From a methane-oxidizing endosymbiont of Gigantopelta aegis (GTDB lineage Bacteria > Pseudomonadota > Gammaproteobacteria > Methylococcales > Methylomonadaceae): 64,000 nucleotides of DNA. Positions within the stretch are counted from its first letter, which is position 1. Every line of letters begins with the position of its first letter. The position numbers and the translations under genes were made by a program. This document shows, one piece after another, positions 1 through 8,561 of the stretch. The stretch covers positions 642,345-706,344 of the forward strand of contig NZ_JAEHGD010000001.1 of the NCBI RefSeq assembly GCF_016097405.1, given 5' to 3'. Under the pieces are notes generated by a model. It was not told the origin of the DNA, ran no database searches, and saw only the letters and a list, made by a program, of their open reading frames with translations.

Positions 1-567
1 CAGCTGCCCCGGGCGTGGGTTAGCCGGTTTTAGCGCTTTACCCACGACAACAAACATCGAAATTAAATGATCATCCGGCAGATTGATCATTTCCGCAACA
101 TCATCAAAATCAAAACCATCCATTGGACAGGAATCATACCCCATCGCTTTAGCCGCTAACATAATCGTTTGTGCAGCAATACCACATGACCGCATTGCTT
201 CATCGCGCTGAACCTGGGTTTTACCTTGGTAATATTGTTGAATAGCCGGCAAAATATAATCCTGCGCTTCTTTAGGCGCATTCCGCCAATAGCGTTCAGG
301 CTGCTTTTCCCACGCCTTAATATCGGCGCACAACACAATCAATAATGAGGCATCGGTAACTTGTGGCTGATCCCAAGCTGCTGCACGAATTTTTTCTCGC
401 AAAACGTTGTCTTTGACCACAACAAAACGCCAGTGTTGAATATTAAAGGCTGTCGGTGACAGCATCGCTAACGATAATAACTTTCGCGTTTCTTCGTCAC
501 TGATCTGGAACGTTGGGTCATAAATTTTTACCGAACGCCTGTTTTCAATTGCCTGTAATGTATCCAT
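1..567 (-). CDS. Nitroreductase family protein (C-terminus beyond window edge)
   Basis: The reading frame starts at the ATG complementary to 565-567 and runs off the left edge, so only about 189 N-terminal residues are seen. It opens with MDTLQAIENRRSVKIYDP, where the R-R-S-V phosphate-binding signature of FMN-dependent nitroreductases follows a short N-terminal helix. Further on come SPTAFNIQHWRFVVV, a typical FMN-contact stretch (S-P-T-x-x-N-x-Q-x-W), and a C-terminal G-Y-D-S-C-P-M-D-G-F region. Members reduce nitro compounds, quinones or flavins with NAD(P)H in the cytoplasm. It follows fbp by only 3 bp, so it is probably the last or near-last gene of the RuMP transcript. The substrate cannot be told from sequence. 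Confidence 0.85.
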   Translation of the reverse strand, partial: MDTLQAIENRRSVKIYDPTFQISDEETRKLLSLAMLSPTAFNIQHWRFVVVKDNVLREKIRAAAWDQPQVTDASLLIVLCADIKAWEKQPERYWRNAPKEAQDYILPAIQQYYQGKTQVQRDEAMRSCGIAAQTIMLAAKAMGYDSCPMDGFDFDDVAEMINLPDDHLISMFVVVGKALKPANPRPGQL

Positions 568-570
568 AAA

Positions 571-1569
571 TTATTCCTGCTGCTGATGATGATATGAAAC
601 GATACGCGCCACTTCTTTTTTTGAGCCTAATATCAAGGGCACTCGTTGATGAATGCCTTCCGGCTGAATATCCAGGATTCGTTGTCGCCCCGTATGACAC
701 GCACCACCCGCCTGTTCGACAATAAACGCCATGGGGTTAGCCTCATACATCAACCTGAGGCGCCCGGCCTGGTTTGGATTTTTCACATCATAAGGATACA
801 TAAAGACTCCCCCACGGGTCAAAATCCGATAAACCTCAGCCACCAGCGAGGCAATCCAACGCATATTAAAATTCTTATTTCTAGGACCGTCCTCGCCTAA
901 AACACATTCATCCACATATTTCTTGACCGCCGGCTCCCAAAATCGCTGATTCGACATGTTAATAGCAAATTCGCTACACTCTTCAGTAATTTTCATATCC
1001 GGATGGGTCAAATAAAATTCCCCTACAGCCTGATCCAGAGTAAAGCCATTAACCCCTTGTCCGGTTGTCAATACCATAATGGTCGATGGGCCATAGAGCA
1101 CAAAACCAGCGCACACCTGCTGACTACCCTTTTGCAAAAAATCATTTAGCGAAGGCTCTTTTTTACCTTCATAGCGCAAGATTGAGAATATAGTCCCAAC
1201 CGTTAAATTCAAATCAATATTAGATGAACCGTCTAATGGATCAAATAAAGCCAGATACTTTCCACGAGGTGCGTCTTCGGGTAGCCTCACCCAATCTTCA
1301 TTTTCTTCTGAAGCCATACCTGCCAGATGTCCATTCCAGCTTAAGGCATCAATCATGATTTCATTACTAATGATATCCAGTTTTTTTTGTACTTCGCCTT
1401 GTACATTTTCCGTTTCTGCATTACCCAAAATACCGATTAAATCGCCCTGATTGACGCGATACGATATTTTTTTACAAGCTAAAACAATATCATTTAATAA
1501 TAAGCTGAAATCCCCAGAAACACCTCGCAAAGCGCGTTGTTGCTCTAAAATAAATTGCGTCAATGTCAT
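571..1569 (-). CDS. fbp: Fructose-1,6-bisphosphatase class I
   Basis: The enzyme hydrolyses fructose 1,6-bisphosphate to fructose 6-phosphate, regenerating the hexose phosphate that feeds transketolase in the RuMP cycle. The metal-binding motif DPLDGSSN lies at residues 110-117, and the C-terminal R-L-x-L-M-Y-E-x-N-P segment is present. The ATG at 1569 is preferred because an AGGA lies six bases upstream and the resulting 332 residues equal the E. coli Fbp length. Longer starts at 1581 or 1632 are possible, but the latter lies inside a terminator hairpin. It sits downstream of fba in the same direction. Confidence 0.96.
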   Translation of the reverse strand: MTLTQFILEQQRALRGVSGDFSLLLNDIVLACKKISYRVNQGDLIGILGNAETENVQGEVQKKLDIISNEIMIDALSWNGHLAGMASEENEDWVRLPEDAPRGKYLALFDPLDGSSNIDLNLTVGTIFSILRYEGKKEPSLNDFLQKGSQQVCAGFVLYGPSTIMVLTTGQGVNGFTLDQAVGEFYLTHPDMKITEECSEFAINMSNQRFWEPAVKKYVDECVLGEDGPRNKNFNMRWIASLVAEVYRILTRGGVFMYPYDVKNPNQAGRLRLMYEANPMAFIVEQAGGACHTGRQRILDIQPEGIHQRVPLILGSKKEVARIVSYHHQQQE

Positions 1570-1615
1570 TTTTCCTGACATAGTATAAATCCCGAGTTGT
1601 TGATATAGCGCACTC

Positions 1616-1655
1616 AAAAAAGGCCGGCTCAACTTTCGCTGAACCAGCCTTTTTA
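1616..1655 (-). terminator. Rho-independent terminator after fba
   Basis: On the minus strand a 10-bp stem (AGGCTGGTTC with GAGCCGGCCT, using two G-U pairs) is followed by six T. It lies just after the fba stop and before fbp, so it probably reduces read-through from the aldolase gene into fbp. Confidence 0.7.
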
Positions 1656-1678
1656 TTTAAATCGTAAATCTGTTACCG

Positions 1679-2758
1679 TTACAGTAAATTCAAGGCATTC
1701 AAGTCTTCAAATGCTTTTACGATCCGTTTTACCATGTTAACCTGGCCGGCACGTTGCCAAACACGTGGATCATAGTATTTCTTATTCGGCGCATCATCAC
1801 CTGTCGGATTACCAATCTGTCCCTGAAGATAGGCTTCATGCTCCTTATAATAATTCATAACACCTTCCCAAGCAGCCCATTGCGTATCCGTATCAATATT
1901 CATTTTGATAACGCCGTAACTGATCGATTCGGCAATTTCTTCCGGTGAAGAACCTGAACCACCATGGAATACAAAATTCAAGGTATTTTCTGGCACACCA
2001 TATTTTTCAGAGACGAATTTTTGTGAGTCTCGTAAAATAGTCGGTGTCAATTTAACATTACCTGGTTTGTAAACGCCATGAACATTCCCAAAAGATGCGG
2101 CAATGGTAAAACGATGACTCACTTTGCTTAACTCTTCATAGGCGTAAGCGACTTCCTCAGGCTGCGTATATAACATGGATTGATCCATATCGCTGTTATC
2201 AACGCCATCTTCTTCACCACCGGTACAACCTAATTCAATCTCCAACGTCATGTCCATTTTCGACATGCGCTCCAGATATTTTGCGCAGATTTCGATATTT
2301 TCTTCCAAACTTTCTTCTGAAAGATCAATCATATGAGAACTGAATAATGGACGGCCTGTCTGCGCAAAGTGCTTTTCACCCGCATCGAGCAGACCATCAA
2401 TCCATGGCAGCAATTTTTTTGCACAGTGATCAGTATGTAAAATAACCGGCACACCATAATGTTCAGCCAGATTATGAACATGTAATGCAGCAGAAATAGC
2501 ACCTAATACTGAATTACGCTGACCTTCAGCAGGCAATCCTTTACCGGCATAAAAAGCGGCACCCCCGTTTGAACACTGAATAAAAACAGGTGAATTTGCC
2601 TGGGCTGCCGCTTCTAATACCGCATTGATAGTATCTGAGCTGATGATATTGACCGCAGGTAATGCACTCTTATTTTGCTTACAGTATTCGAAAATCTTTT
2701 GTACATCATCACCCGTAACTACACCGGGTTTAACAATTTCAGATAATTTTTGTGTCAT
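1679..2758 (-). CDS. fba: Fructose-bisphosphate aldolase class II
   Basis: This zinc-dependent aldolase condenses or cleaves fructose 1,6-bisphosphate with dihydroxyacetone phosphate and glyceraldehyde 3-phosphate. The catalytic and metal site HTDHCAK is at residues 108-114 (Asp110 and His111 by analogy to E. coli FbaA), and a glycine-rich FHGGSGSS phosphate loop lies near residue 265. Starting at the ATG at 2758 gives 359 residues, the same as E. coli FbaA; a start ten codons earlier lacks a better ribosome site. Its place between tal and fbp fits the cleavage and regeneration branch of the RuMP cycle. Confidence 0.96.
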   Translation of the reverse strand: MTQKLSEIVKPGVVTGDDVQKIFEYCKQNKSALPAVNIISSDTINAVLEAAAQANSPVFIQCSNGGAAFYAGKGLPAEGQRNSVLGAISAALHVHNLAEHYGVPVILHTDHCAKKLLPWIDGLLDAGEKHFAQTGRPLFSSHMIDLSEESLEENIEICAKYLERMSKMDMTLEIELGCTGGEEDGVDNSDMDQSMLYTQPEEVAYAYEELSKVSHRFTIAASFGNVHGVYKPGNVKLTPTILRDSQKFVSEKYGVPENTLNFVFHGGSGSSPEEIAESISYGVIKMNIDTDTQWAAWEGVMNYYKEHEAYLQGQIGNPTGDDAPNKKYYDPRVWQRAGQVNMVKRIVKAFEDLNALNLL

Positions 2759-2855
2759 TTTTTGAAATATCCTGATAGAAATAGCCACACCGTATCATCA
2801 GGATACGATGTGGCATAGGGATCATCTCTTAACAAAGAAAGTGATTTTTGTGGTT

Positions 2856-3842
2856 TTAAGCTTCTATTTCAGCTAATCGGTCAGCCAATAATTTTTCCAG
2901 CGTTTCTAATGCTTTTGAAAACCCTTCAATACCTTCTGATAATTTGTCAGATGCCATACGGTTTTCTTCATGCATTTTATCGAAAGTGGCTTTATCGATT
3001 GACAGCTTTTCAATATCCATAGTAGCTGCTTTAGCTGGATCTAGTTTTCTTTCCAATACGCCTTCAGTTGATTTCAACTCAGCTAATAATGCTGGTGCAA
3101 TTGTCAATAGATCACAGCCGGCTAATTCTGTAATTTCGCCGATATTACGGAAGCTAGCCCCCATAACCTCAGTTTTGTAACCGAATTTTTTGTAGTAGTT
3201 GTAAATCGTAGTCACTGAAACAACACCTGGGTCTTCTGCAGGTGGATATGAATCACGGCCGGTTTCTTTCTTATACCAGTCTAAGATACGACCTACAAAC
3301 GGAGAAATCAGGGTAATACCACCTTCAGCACAGGCAACAGCTTGATGCAAACCGAACAACAATGTCAAGTTACAATGGATGCCTTCTTTTTCCAAGACTT
3401 CGGCAGCTTTAATGCCTTCCCAGGTTGCCGCAATTTTAATCAGAATTCTATCCTTTGAAATGCCTGCTTTTTCATACTGGGCGATGATATCACGACCTTT
3501 TTGAATCGTGCCTTCGGTATCATATGACAATCTCGCATCAACTTCTGTTGAAACACGACCCGGAATAATTTCAAGGATTTTTAAGCCAAAAGAAACAGCC
3601 AATTTTTCAAAGGCTAATGAAGCTACTTCTTCAGCGGATGCGCTCGCACCTAATTCTTCTCTCGCCGATTTCAATGTATCATCAACAATACCTTGATATT
3701 GTGGCATTTGCGCGGCAGCCGTAATCAAAGACGGATTTGTCGTTGCATCACGTGGCTTAAATGTTTCTATTGCTTCAATATCACCTGTATCTGCAACAAC
3801 TACAGTCATTTCACTCAGTTGTTCAAGTAAGTTCTTTGCCAT
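2856..3842 (-). CDS. tal: Transaldolase
   Basis: Transaldolase moves a dihydroxyacetone unit between sugar phosphates in the regeneration part of the RuMP cycle. The DATTNPS signature is at residues 32-38 and the Schiff-base lysine is Lys136 in [12 protein letters not shown]. The 328 residues match the long TalB-type family (E. coli TalB has 317). It ends 97 bp upstream of fba in the same direction, and the KYL-1 repeat-protein gene lies between it and transketolase. A short C-terminal tail (about residues 318-328, rich in Leu, Ala and Glu) extends past the usual family end. Confidence 0.95.
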   Translation of the reverse strand: MAKNLLEQLSEMTVVVADTGDIEAIETFKPRDATTNPSLITAAAQMPQYQGIVDDTLKSAREELGASASAEEVASLAFEKLAVSFGLKILEIIPGRVSTEVDARLSYDTEGTIQKGRDIIAQYEKAGISKDRILIKIAATWEGIKAAEVLEKEGIHCNLTLLFGLHQAVACAEGGITLISPFVGRILDWYKKETGRDSYPPAEDPGVVSVTTIYNYYKKFGYKTEVMGASFRNIGEITELAGCDLLTIAPALLAELKSTEGVLERKLDPAKAATMDIEKLSIDKATFDKMHEENRMASDKLSEGIEGFSKALETLEKLLADRLAEIEA

Positions 3843-4078
3843 AATATAAATACCTATCTATTATTGTTAAAAATTCATGTCGTTACCGCATGGAACGGCA
3901 ACTGAAATCTATACTTTAAGACCCCACTCTGTAAGCTTTTTGAGATGGAATAAGCTATCCTTAAATGATAACATTTGATTGATTTTACAAAAAAGAAAGC
4001 CGAGTCTAAGAGCGGGTTAAATCCGAAATCTGCGCTTGCCCTTTCATTGGCAAGTAAAGGAAATCTTGTTGAATATAA

Positions 4079-4112
4079 CATCCCCCAGGATAAGCTGCTC
4101 TCTGGGGGGATA
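4079..4112. terminator. Hairpin after KYL-1 gene
   Basis: A C5/G6 stem (TCCCCCAG with CTGGGGGGA) lies 27 bp past the KYL-1 stop codon. The T-rich tract is better on the plus side (TATTATTTTT) than on the minus side (GTTATATTC), so it is a plausible but not ideal terminator for the minus-strand gene. The rest of the 296-bp gap before tal shows only AT-rich leader sequence. Confidence 0.5.
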
Positions 4113-4138
4113 TTATTTTTATTTGTAACTGCCTAAGC

Positions 4139-4852
4139 TTAGCCTTTCTTTTTGCGCAGGTATTTCTCAACACCCGTTGCATTTTCTTCAGCCAACTTAC
4201 GTGTACGAACAACCTGCTTTGCCAGATATTTTGCAACACCTGTTGTCGGCAAAGATTGTTGTTTTTTCGCTAAATATTTAGAAACACGGGTTTCTTTAGG
4301 TTGCTTTTTAGCTAAATATCTTTCAACACGAGTTACACCTTCTGCGGCTTCAGTGCTCGCTCTAGGCGCTGGTCTTGAAGCTCGCGCACGAGGTGCTGAT
4401 GAAGGCGTTGATGGCGCACCTGCTTTTTTTCGATAAAAAAAGAAACCTGCAACAGCCAATGCCACAACAGCAATCAGCATCGTTTGATCTGAGCTTTCTT
4501 CTTTTGTCGCTACTGTACTTGTCGAATCTGATGAAGACTCTACAGAAGATGAAGAAGAAGTCGATCGTGTAGAAACGGATTCTATTTTATCGGCTTTATG
4601 TTTATATCCTGGATCTTGATAAACCACTTTAGGCTTAAAAGCCGCTGCTGGATAATTCGGGTCAGGTTCTGTTTGACCTGAAGAAAATGATGATGCTGTT
4701 GACTCAGAATGTTTATAATCCGAATCACTATATAAAACCTTAGGTTGAAAATCCGCTGCGGGATATTCATCTGATGTTGCCTGAGCCATTAAAGGACTCA
4801 CTAACAACATAGCTGCTAATGTGCCTTTTGTAAGAAATAAGTTTTTCACCAT
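4139..4852 (-). CDS. KYL-1: membrane-anchored protein with T[RG]VxKYLAKK repeats
   Basis: I do not recognise a named family. Visible order: signal peptide (about residues 1-26, hydrophobic core then M-A-Q-A-T); two copies of a motif near Y-P-A-A-x-F-x-P-K-V-x-Y-x-D-x-x-Y-K-H (about residues 30-50 and 67-88); a Ser/Thr-rich linker; one membrane helix (MLIAVVALAVAGFFFYRKK, about 128-146); then a basic tail with four repeats: TRVERYLAKK, TRVSKYLAKK, TGVAKYLAKQ and TGVEKYLRKK. Topology would put the N-part in the periplasm and the KYL repeats in the cytoplasm. The ATG at 4852 is chosen because AGGT lies four bases upstream; a GTG two codons earlier overlaps that site. It lies between tkt and tal, so it is probably co-expressed with RuMP enzymes. 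Function is unknown; a scaffold or enzyme-tethering role is inference. Confidence 0.85.
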   Translation of the reverse strand: MVKNLFLTKGTLAAMLLVSPLMAQATSDEYPAADFQPKVLYSDSDYKHSESTASSFSSGQTEPDPNYPAAAFKPKVVYQDPGYKHKADKIESVSTRSTSSSSSVESSSDSTSTVATKEESSDQTMLIAVVALAVAGFFFYRKKAGAPSTPSSAPRARASRPAPRASTEAAEGVTRVERYLAKKQPKETRVSKYLAKKQQSLPTTGVAKYLAKQVVRTRKLAEENATGVEKYLRKKKG

Positions 4853-4952
4853 ATTCACCTATATGTTGTTAACGAGAGACTACTAACACTTCAGGTATTA
4901 ATAGTCTCGCCGCTAATGGAATGCGTTAATACGTTTTTGTATTTGCTGTCAT

Positions 4953-6938
4953 TTATAAAACATCTTTCACATGTTTTACCACATTCTCAACGGTAAAGCC
5001 AAAATGTTCCATAACAACCGCACCTGGTGCAGATTCACCAAAGGTATCAATACCTACGACACCACCATCTAAACCAACATACTTATACCAGTAATCAGTC
5101 ACACCGGCTTCAACCGCAACACGCTTAACACCTGGAATTAAAATACTATCTTTATAAGCTTGATCCTGACGATCAAAAACACTCGTTGATGGCATAGAAA
5201 CAACACGTGCATTAACACCATCGGAAGCTAACGCCTCTTTTGCTTTAATAGCCAAATTGACCTCAGAGCCAGTGGCAATAATAATCACATCTGGTGTGCC
5301 ATTCGCTTCAGAAATCACATAAGCACCTTTACGAATAGCCGCAATTTGCTCATCGGTTCTTTCAATAAAAGGAACGCCCTGACGTGTCAATACCAAGCTA
5401 GTAGGACCAGTCATACGCTCAACCGCCATAACCCAGGAAACAGCTGTTTCAGTCGTATCTGCAGGACGCCAGACATCCATATTTGGAATCAAACGCATTG
5501 CTGCTGTGTTTTCAATAGGTTGATGCGTTGGACCATCTTCACCCTGACCAATGGAATCATGTGTCAATACAGCAATTGTGCGGATTTTCATCAATGCCGC
5601 CATCCGTAATGCACTTTTCGCATAATCGGAGAACATATGGAATGTACCGCCATAAGGCAGTAAACCACCATGTAAAGCCATTCCATTCATAATGGCGAAC
5701 ATACCAAACTCACGCACACCATAAGAGATGTAGTTACCTGGTTTTTTCCCATCAACATGTGTGAAGCTATCACAACTTGTCAAATTAGAGCCTGTCAAGT
5801 CAGCCGAGCCACCGATGAACTCAGGCAATGTCGGTGCTAATGCGGCAATGCATTTTTGTGATGCTTGACGTGTCGCCAAGCTCTCTTTCTTAGCATTCAT
5901 ATCGGCAATCAAGTTCGCCGCAGCCTGTTCCCAATCATTCGGAAGATCACCTGCCATACGACGTTTGAATTCTGCCGCTAACTCAGGATACTCTTTTTCA
6001 TAGGCAGCGAATTTTTCATTCCACTCACCTTCAACCTTAGCGCCTTTAACCGTTGCATCCCAACCTTCATAAACATCTTCAGGGATTTCAAAAGGCTCGT
6101 ACTCCCAGCCTAACTCTTTGCGCGTCAGCGCAACTTCTTCTTCACCTAAAGCCGCACCATGACAGTCATGGCTACCTGATTTGTTAGGTGATCCAAACCC
6201 AATAATCGTTTTACAACAAATCAGTGATGGCTTATCGGTTACTTTTTTGGATTCTTCGATAGCCGCGTTGATTGCTTCAGGGTCATGTCCATCGACAGAC
6301 ACAACATGCCAGTTATAGGCTTCGAAGCGTTTGACAGTATCATCTGTATACCAAGCATCGATATGTCCATCAATAGAAATATTGTTATCATCCCAAAATG
6401 CAATCAGTTTTCCCAATCCCCAGGTTCCGGCCAAAGAACAGGCTTCATGTGAAATACCTTCCATTAAACATCCATCGCCCATGAATACATAGGTGTAATG
6501 ATCGACGATTTCATGCCCTGGTTTGTTGAATTGATGTGCCATCAACTTTTCAGCCATCGCGAAACCAACGCCATTTGCAATCCCTTGACCTAAAGGACCT
6601 GTAGTCGTTTCAATACCAGGCGCATAGCCATATTCAGGATGACCGGCACATTGCGAGTGCAACTGACGGAATGATTTCAACTGATCCATTGGCAGGTCGT
6701 AGCCCGTCAAATGCAACAATGAATAAAGTAACATCGAGCCATGACCGTTTGACAAAATAAACCGATCACGATCTGCCCATTTTGGATCTTTCGGATTATG
6801 TTTTAAGTGATCATTCCATAAAACTTCAGCAATATCCGCCATTCCCATAGGTGCGCCAGGGTGGCCTGATTTTGCTTTTTGAACTGCATCCATGGTTAAA
6901 GCACGGATTGCATTTGCTAATTTACGACGCGAAGCCAT
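4953..6938 (-). CDS. tkt: Transketolase
   Basis: Thiamine-diphosphate enzyme transferring two-carbon ketol units, needed to regenerate ribulose 5-phosphate as formaldehyde acceptor. The ThDP/Mg motif begins with GDG at residues 154-156 and ends with NN at 185-186. The N-terminal [11 protein letters not shown] loop, S-N-G-H-G-S and the pyrimidine-domain G-V-R-E-F-G-M segment are present. Length is 661 residues against 663 in E. coli TktA. AGGAG sits nine bases before the ATG. It is downstream of phi (117 bp) and upstream of KYL-1 (100 bp), all in one direction. Confidence 0.97.
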   Translation of the reverse strand: MASRRKLANAIRALTMDAVQKAKSGHPGAPMGMADIAEVLWNDHLKHNPKDPKWADRDRFILSNGHGSMLLYSLLHLTGYDLPMDQLKSFRQLHSQCAGHPEYGYAPGIETTTGPLGQGIANGVGFAMAEKLMAHQFNKPGHEIVDHYTYVFMGDGCLMEGISHEACSLAGTWGLGKLIAFWDDNNISIDGHIDAWYTDDTVKRFEAYNWHVVSVDGHDPEAINAAIEESKKVTDKPSLICCKTIIGFGSPNKSGSHDCHGAALGEEEVALTRKELGWEYEPFEIPEDVYEGWDATVKGAKVEGEWNEKFAAYEKEYPELAAEFKRRMAGDLPNDWEQAAANLIADMNAKKESLATRQASQKCIAALAPTLPEFIGGSADLTGSNLTSCDSFTHVDGKKPGNYISYGVREFGMFAIMNGMALHGGLLPYGGTFHMFSDYAKSALRMAALMKIRTIAVLTHDSIGQGEDGPTHQPIENTAAMRLIPNMDVWRPADTTETAVSWVMAVERMTGPTSLVLTRQGVPFIERTDEQIAAIRKGAYVISEANGTPDVIIIATGSEVNLAIKAKEALASDGVNARVVSMPSTSVFDRQDQAYKDSILIPGVKRVAVEAGVTDYWYKYVGLDGGVVGIDTFGESAPGAVVMEHFGFTVENVVKHVKDVL

Positions 6939-7055
6939 ACGGTTCTACTCCTATATATTTTTTTGCAAACAGCAATGCTGTTTGTTTTTATAAATTTGAT
7001 AAATCAAGCGCAGGCGGCCGCCGATGCATGTTCAATGCACCGACAGCCATACTAA

Positions 7056-7601
7056 TCATTCCATATTAGCGTGTCTTTCTCTCATTTTTTCTTCCGGGAT
7101 ACCTTTTTCCCAGATCATATGCGCTACGATAGCCTCAAGAAAACACAGTGTTGAGAGTTCAAAAACTGTTCCCATTGGCATGCCTTTGACTTTTTCGTAA
7201 AGCTCCTCTTTCCCAATCTGGAAAACAGCATCGGCTAAATCGCCTATTGTTGATTCTTTTCTTGAGCAAATCAAAACGACTTTAGCGCCCACTGACTTAG
7301 CTTTCTTGGCAAATGATATCAGTTGCTCTGTCTCACCTGAACCTGAAATCACAATTAACAGATCACCGGCTTGAATACTTGGCGTAACAATTTCACCAAC
7401 CATATAGACAGTGTATCCGCTATGCATCAAACGCATACCCAGAAAATTCCCGACTAATTTTGAACGCCCAGCGCCAGAAATAAAAATCCGGTTGGCTTCA
7501 TCGAACATCTTCACTAACTTGTCATGATAAGACTCATCAGTTGCATCCAGAATTTCAGAAATTTTATTAATAACTAATTTTTGATTCTCTTTTTGCCACA
7601 T
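7056..7601 (-). CDS. hxlB: 6-phospho-3-hexuloisomerase (SIS domain)
   Basis: This isomerase turns hexulose 6-phosphate into fructose 6-phosphate, the second step of formaldehyde fixation. The 181-residue protein is a single SIS domain with the sugar-phosphate loop ISGAGRSK at residues 41-48 and the ISGSGETEQ loop at 85-93, both characteristic of the PHI family. Its start lies three bases after the hps stop, so the two genes should be translationally coupled. This is the only phi copy in the window although hps occurs twice. Often called phi or rmpB in methylotrophs. Confidence 0.96.
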   Translation of the reverse strand: MWQKENQKLVINKISEILDATDESYHDKLVKMFDEANRIFISGAGRSKLVGNFLGMRLMHSGYTVYMVGEIVTPSIQAGDLLIVISGSGETEQLISFAKKAKSVGAKVVLICSRKESTIGDLADAVFQIGKEELYEKVKGMPMGTVFELSTLCFLEAIVAHMIWEKGIPEEKMRERHANME

Positions 7602-7604
7602 CGC

Positions 7605-8252
7605 TTACACTCCTGCAGCATCAACCAATTCACGAATTTCACGCGCAGACTCAGCTGGAGAAGGTGCACCATAAATAGCCGCACCAACAACGATGATATC
7701 AGCGCCTGCTTCAACAACTTGTTGAACTGTGGCTTGTTTGATACCGCCCGCAACTGAAATACGAACATCCAGACCTAAACTGGCAATAGTTTGTAAATCA
7801 CCAAATGGGGTTTGGCCAGCCGCCTGTGCATCTAATCCAGTATGAACACCGACAATCTGTGCGCCTGCCGCCGCGCCTTCTCTTGCACATTCTGCAATAT
7901 CAGGCACATTGATCAAGTCAATCTGAACTTCTGCATTATGTGCTTTCGCCGCTTTGATAACACCACTAATAGTCGCCATACCAGAAACGCCCAGTACCGT
8001 ACAAATATCAGCGCCTGCTGCATAGAAAGGTGTTGCTTCGTATTCACCCGCATCCATCGTTTTTAAGTCAACTAATAACAGATGCTCTGGAAAACGTGCT
8101 CTTAATTCTTCAACCAGCTTAATACCATTGTATTTAATGCAAGGCGTACCAATTTCGAATATATCGACATAAGGTGCAACTTGTTCAGCCAAGGCGACCG
8201 TTGCATCAAAATCCAGTGAATCTAAAGCCATTTGAATTAATGGTGTTGCCAT
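7605..8252 (-). CDS. hxlA: 3-hexulose-6-phosphate synthase (copy 1)
   Basis: Aldol-condenses formaldehyde with ribulose 5-phosphate, the entry reaction of the RuMP cycle. The 215-residue barrel belongs to the orotidine-decarboxylase suprafamily: the D-x-K-x-x-D active-site signature is Asp62, Lys64, Asp67 in LLVDLKTMDAG. Phosphate-binding glycine loops V-A-G-G-I and V-V-G-A-A-I are near the C-terminus. A strong promoter (8307-8340) lies about 55 bases upstream. A second copy at 10045-10691 is almost identical at base level, while flanks differ within about 15 bases of each end, which points to gene conversion. Confidence 0.97.
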   Translation of the reverse strand: MATPLIQMALDSLDFDATVALAEQVAPYVDIFEIGTPCIKYNGIKLVEELRARFPEHLLLVDLKTMDAGEYEATPFYAAGADICTVLGVSGMATISGVIKAAKAHNAEVQIDLINVPDIAECAREGAAAGAQIVGVHTGLDAQAAGQTPFGDLQTIASLGLDVRISVAGGIKQATVQQVVEAGADIIVVGAAIYGAPSPAESAREIRELVDAAGV

Positions 8253-8561
8253 ATTATATGCTCCGTTAAGTTATAAATTTTTGTTTCAGACTTATTTCGA
8301 TGGGGAACTTTAAAACAGAAAAGGTCAAAATGTCAATTTTATCAAACTAATGTTTTAGTTGATGAAATGGCTAATTTTGAACATCTTTTTGCTTTTTGTC
8401 GCATTTTAATGTCGTTTTTAGACACACCCCATTCTCATAATCTTATCTTCTAGTTATTATGTGTTTCAACAACCTCATTCCCTGTTGCAAAACACCAACA
8501 GTTTTATCATTTTGCCGTTCTCTCCATACTACAAACATCACCTTTTTAACAGATGTAAAAC
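8253..8561. other. Gene-free region upstream of hps copy 1
   Basis: About 310 bp of AT-rich sequence between the hps start and the KYL-2 stop codon. It holds the hps promoter (8307-8340). I see no ORF or terminator hairpin in the rest. Confidence 0.6.
8307..8340 (-). promoter_or_regulatory. Promoter of hps copy 1
   Basis: On the minus strand AAATTGACATT (perfect -35 TTGACA at 8336-8331) is followed, 15-17 bases on, by CTGTTTTAAAGTT. The same block arrangement precedes hps copy 2 at 10749-10782, with the in-between bases different, so the two blocks are conserved elements rather than part of the duplicated gene body. The downstream element departs from TATAAT, so an extended or regulated -10 is possible. 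Confidence 0.65.
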
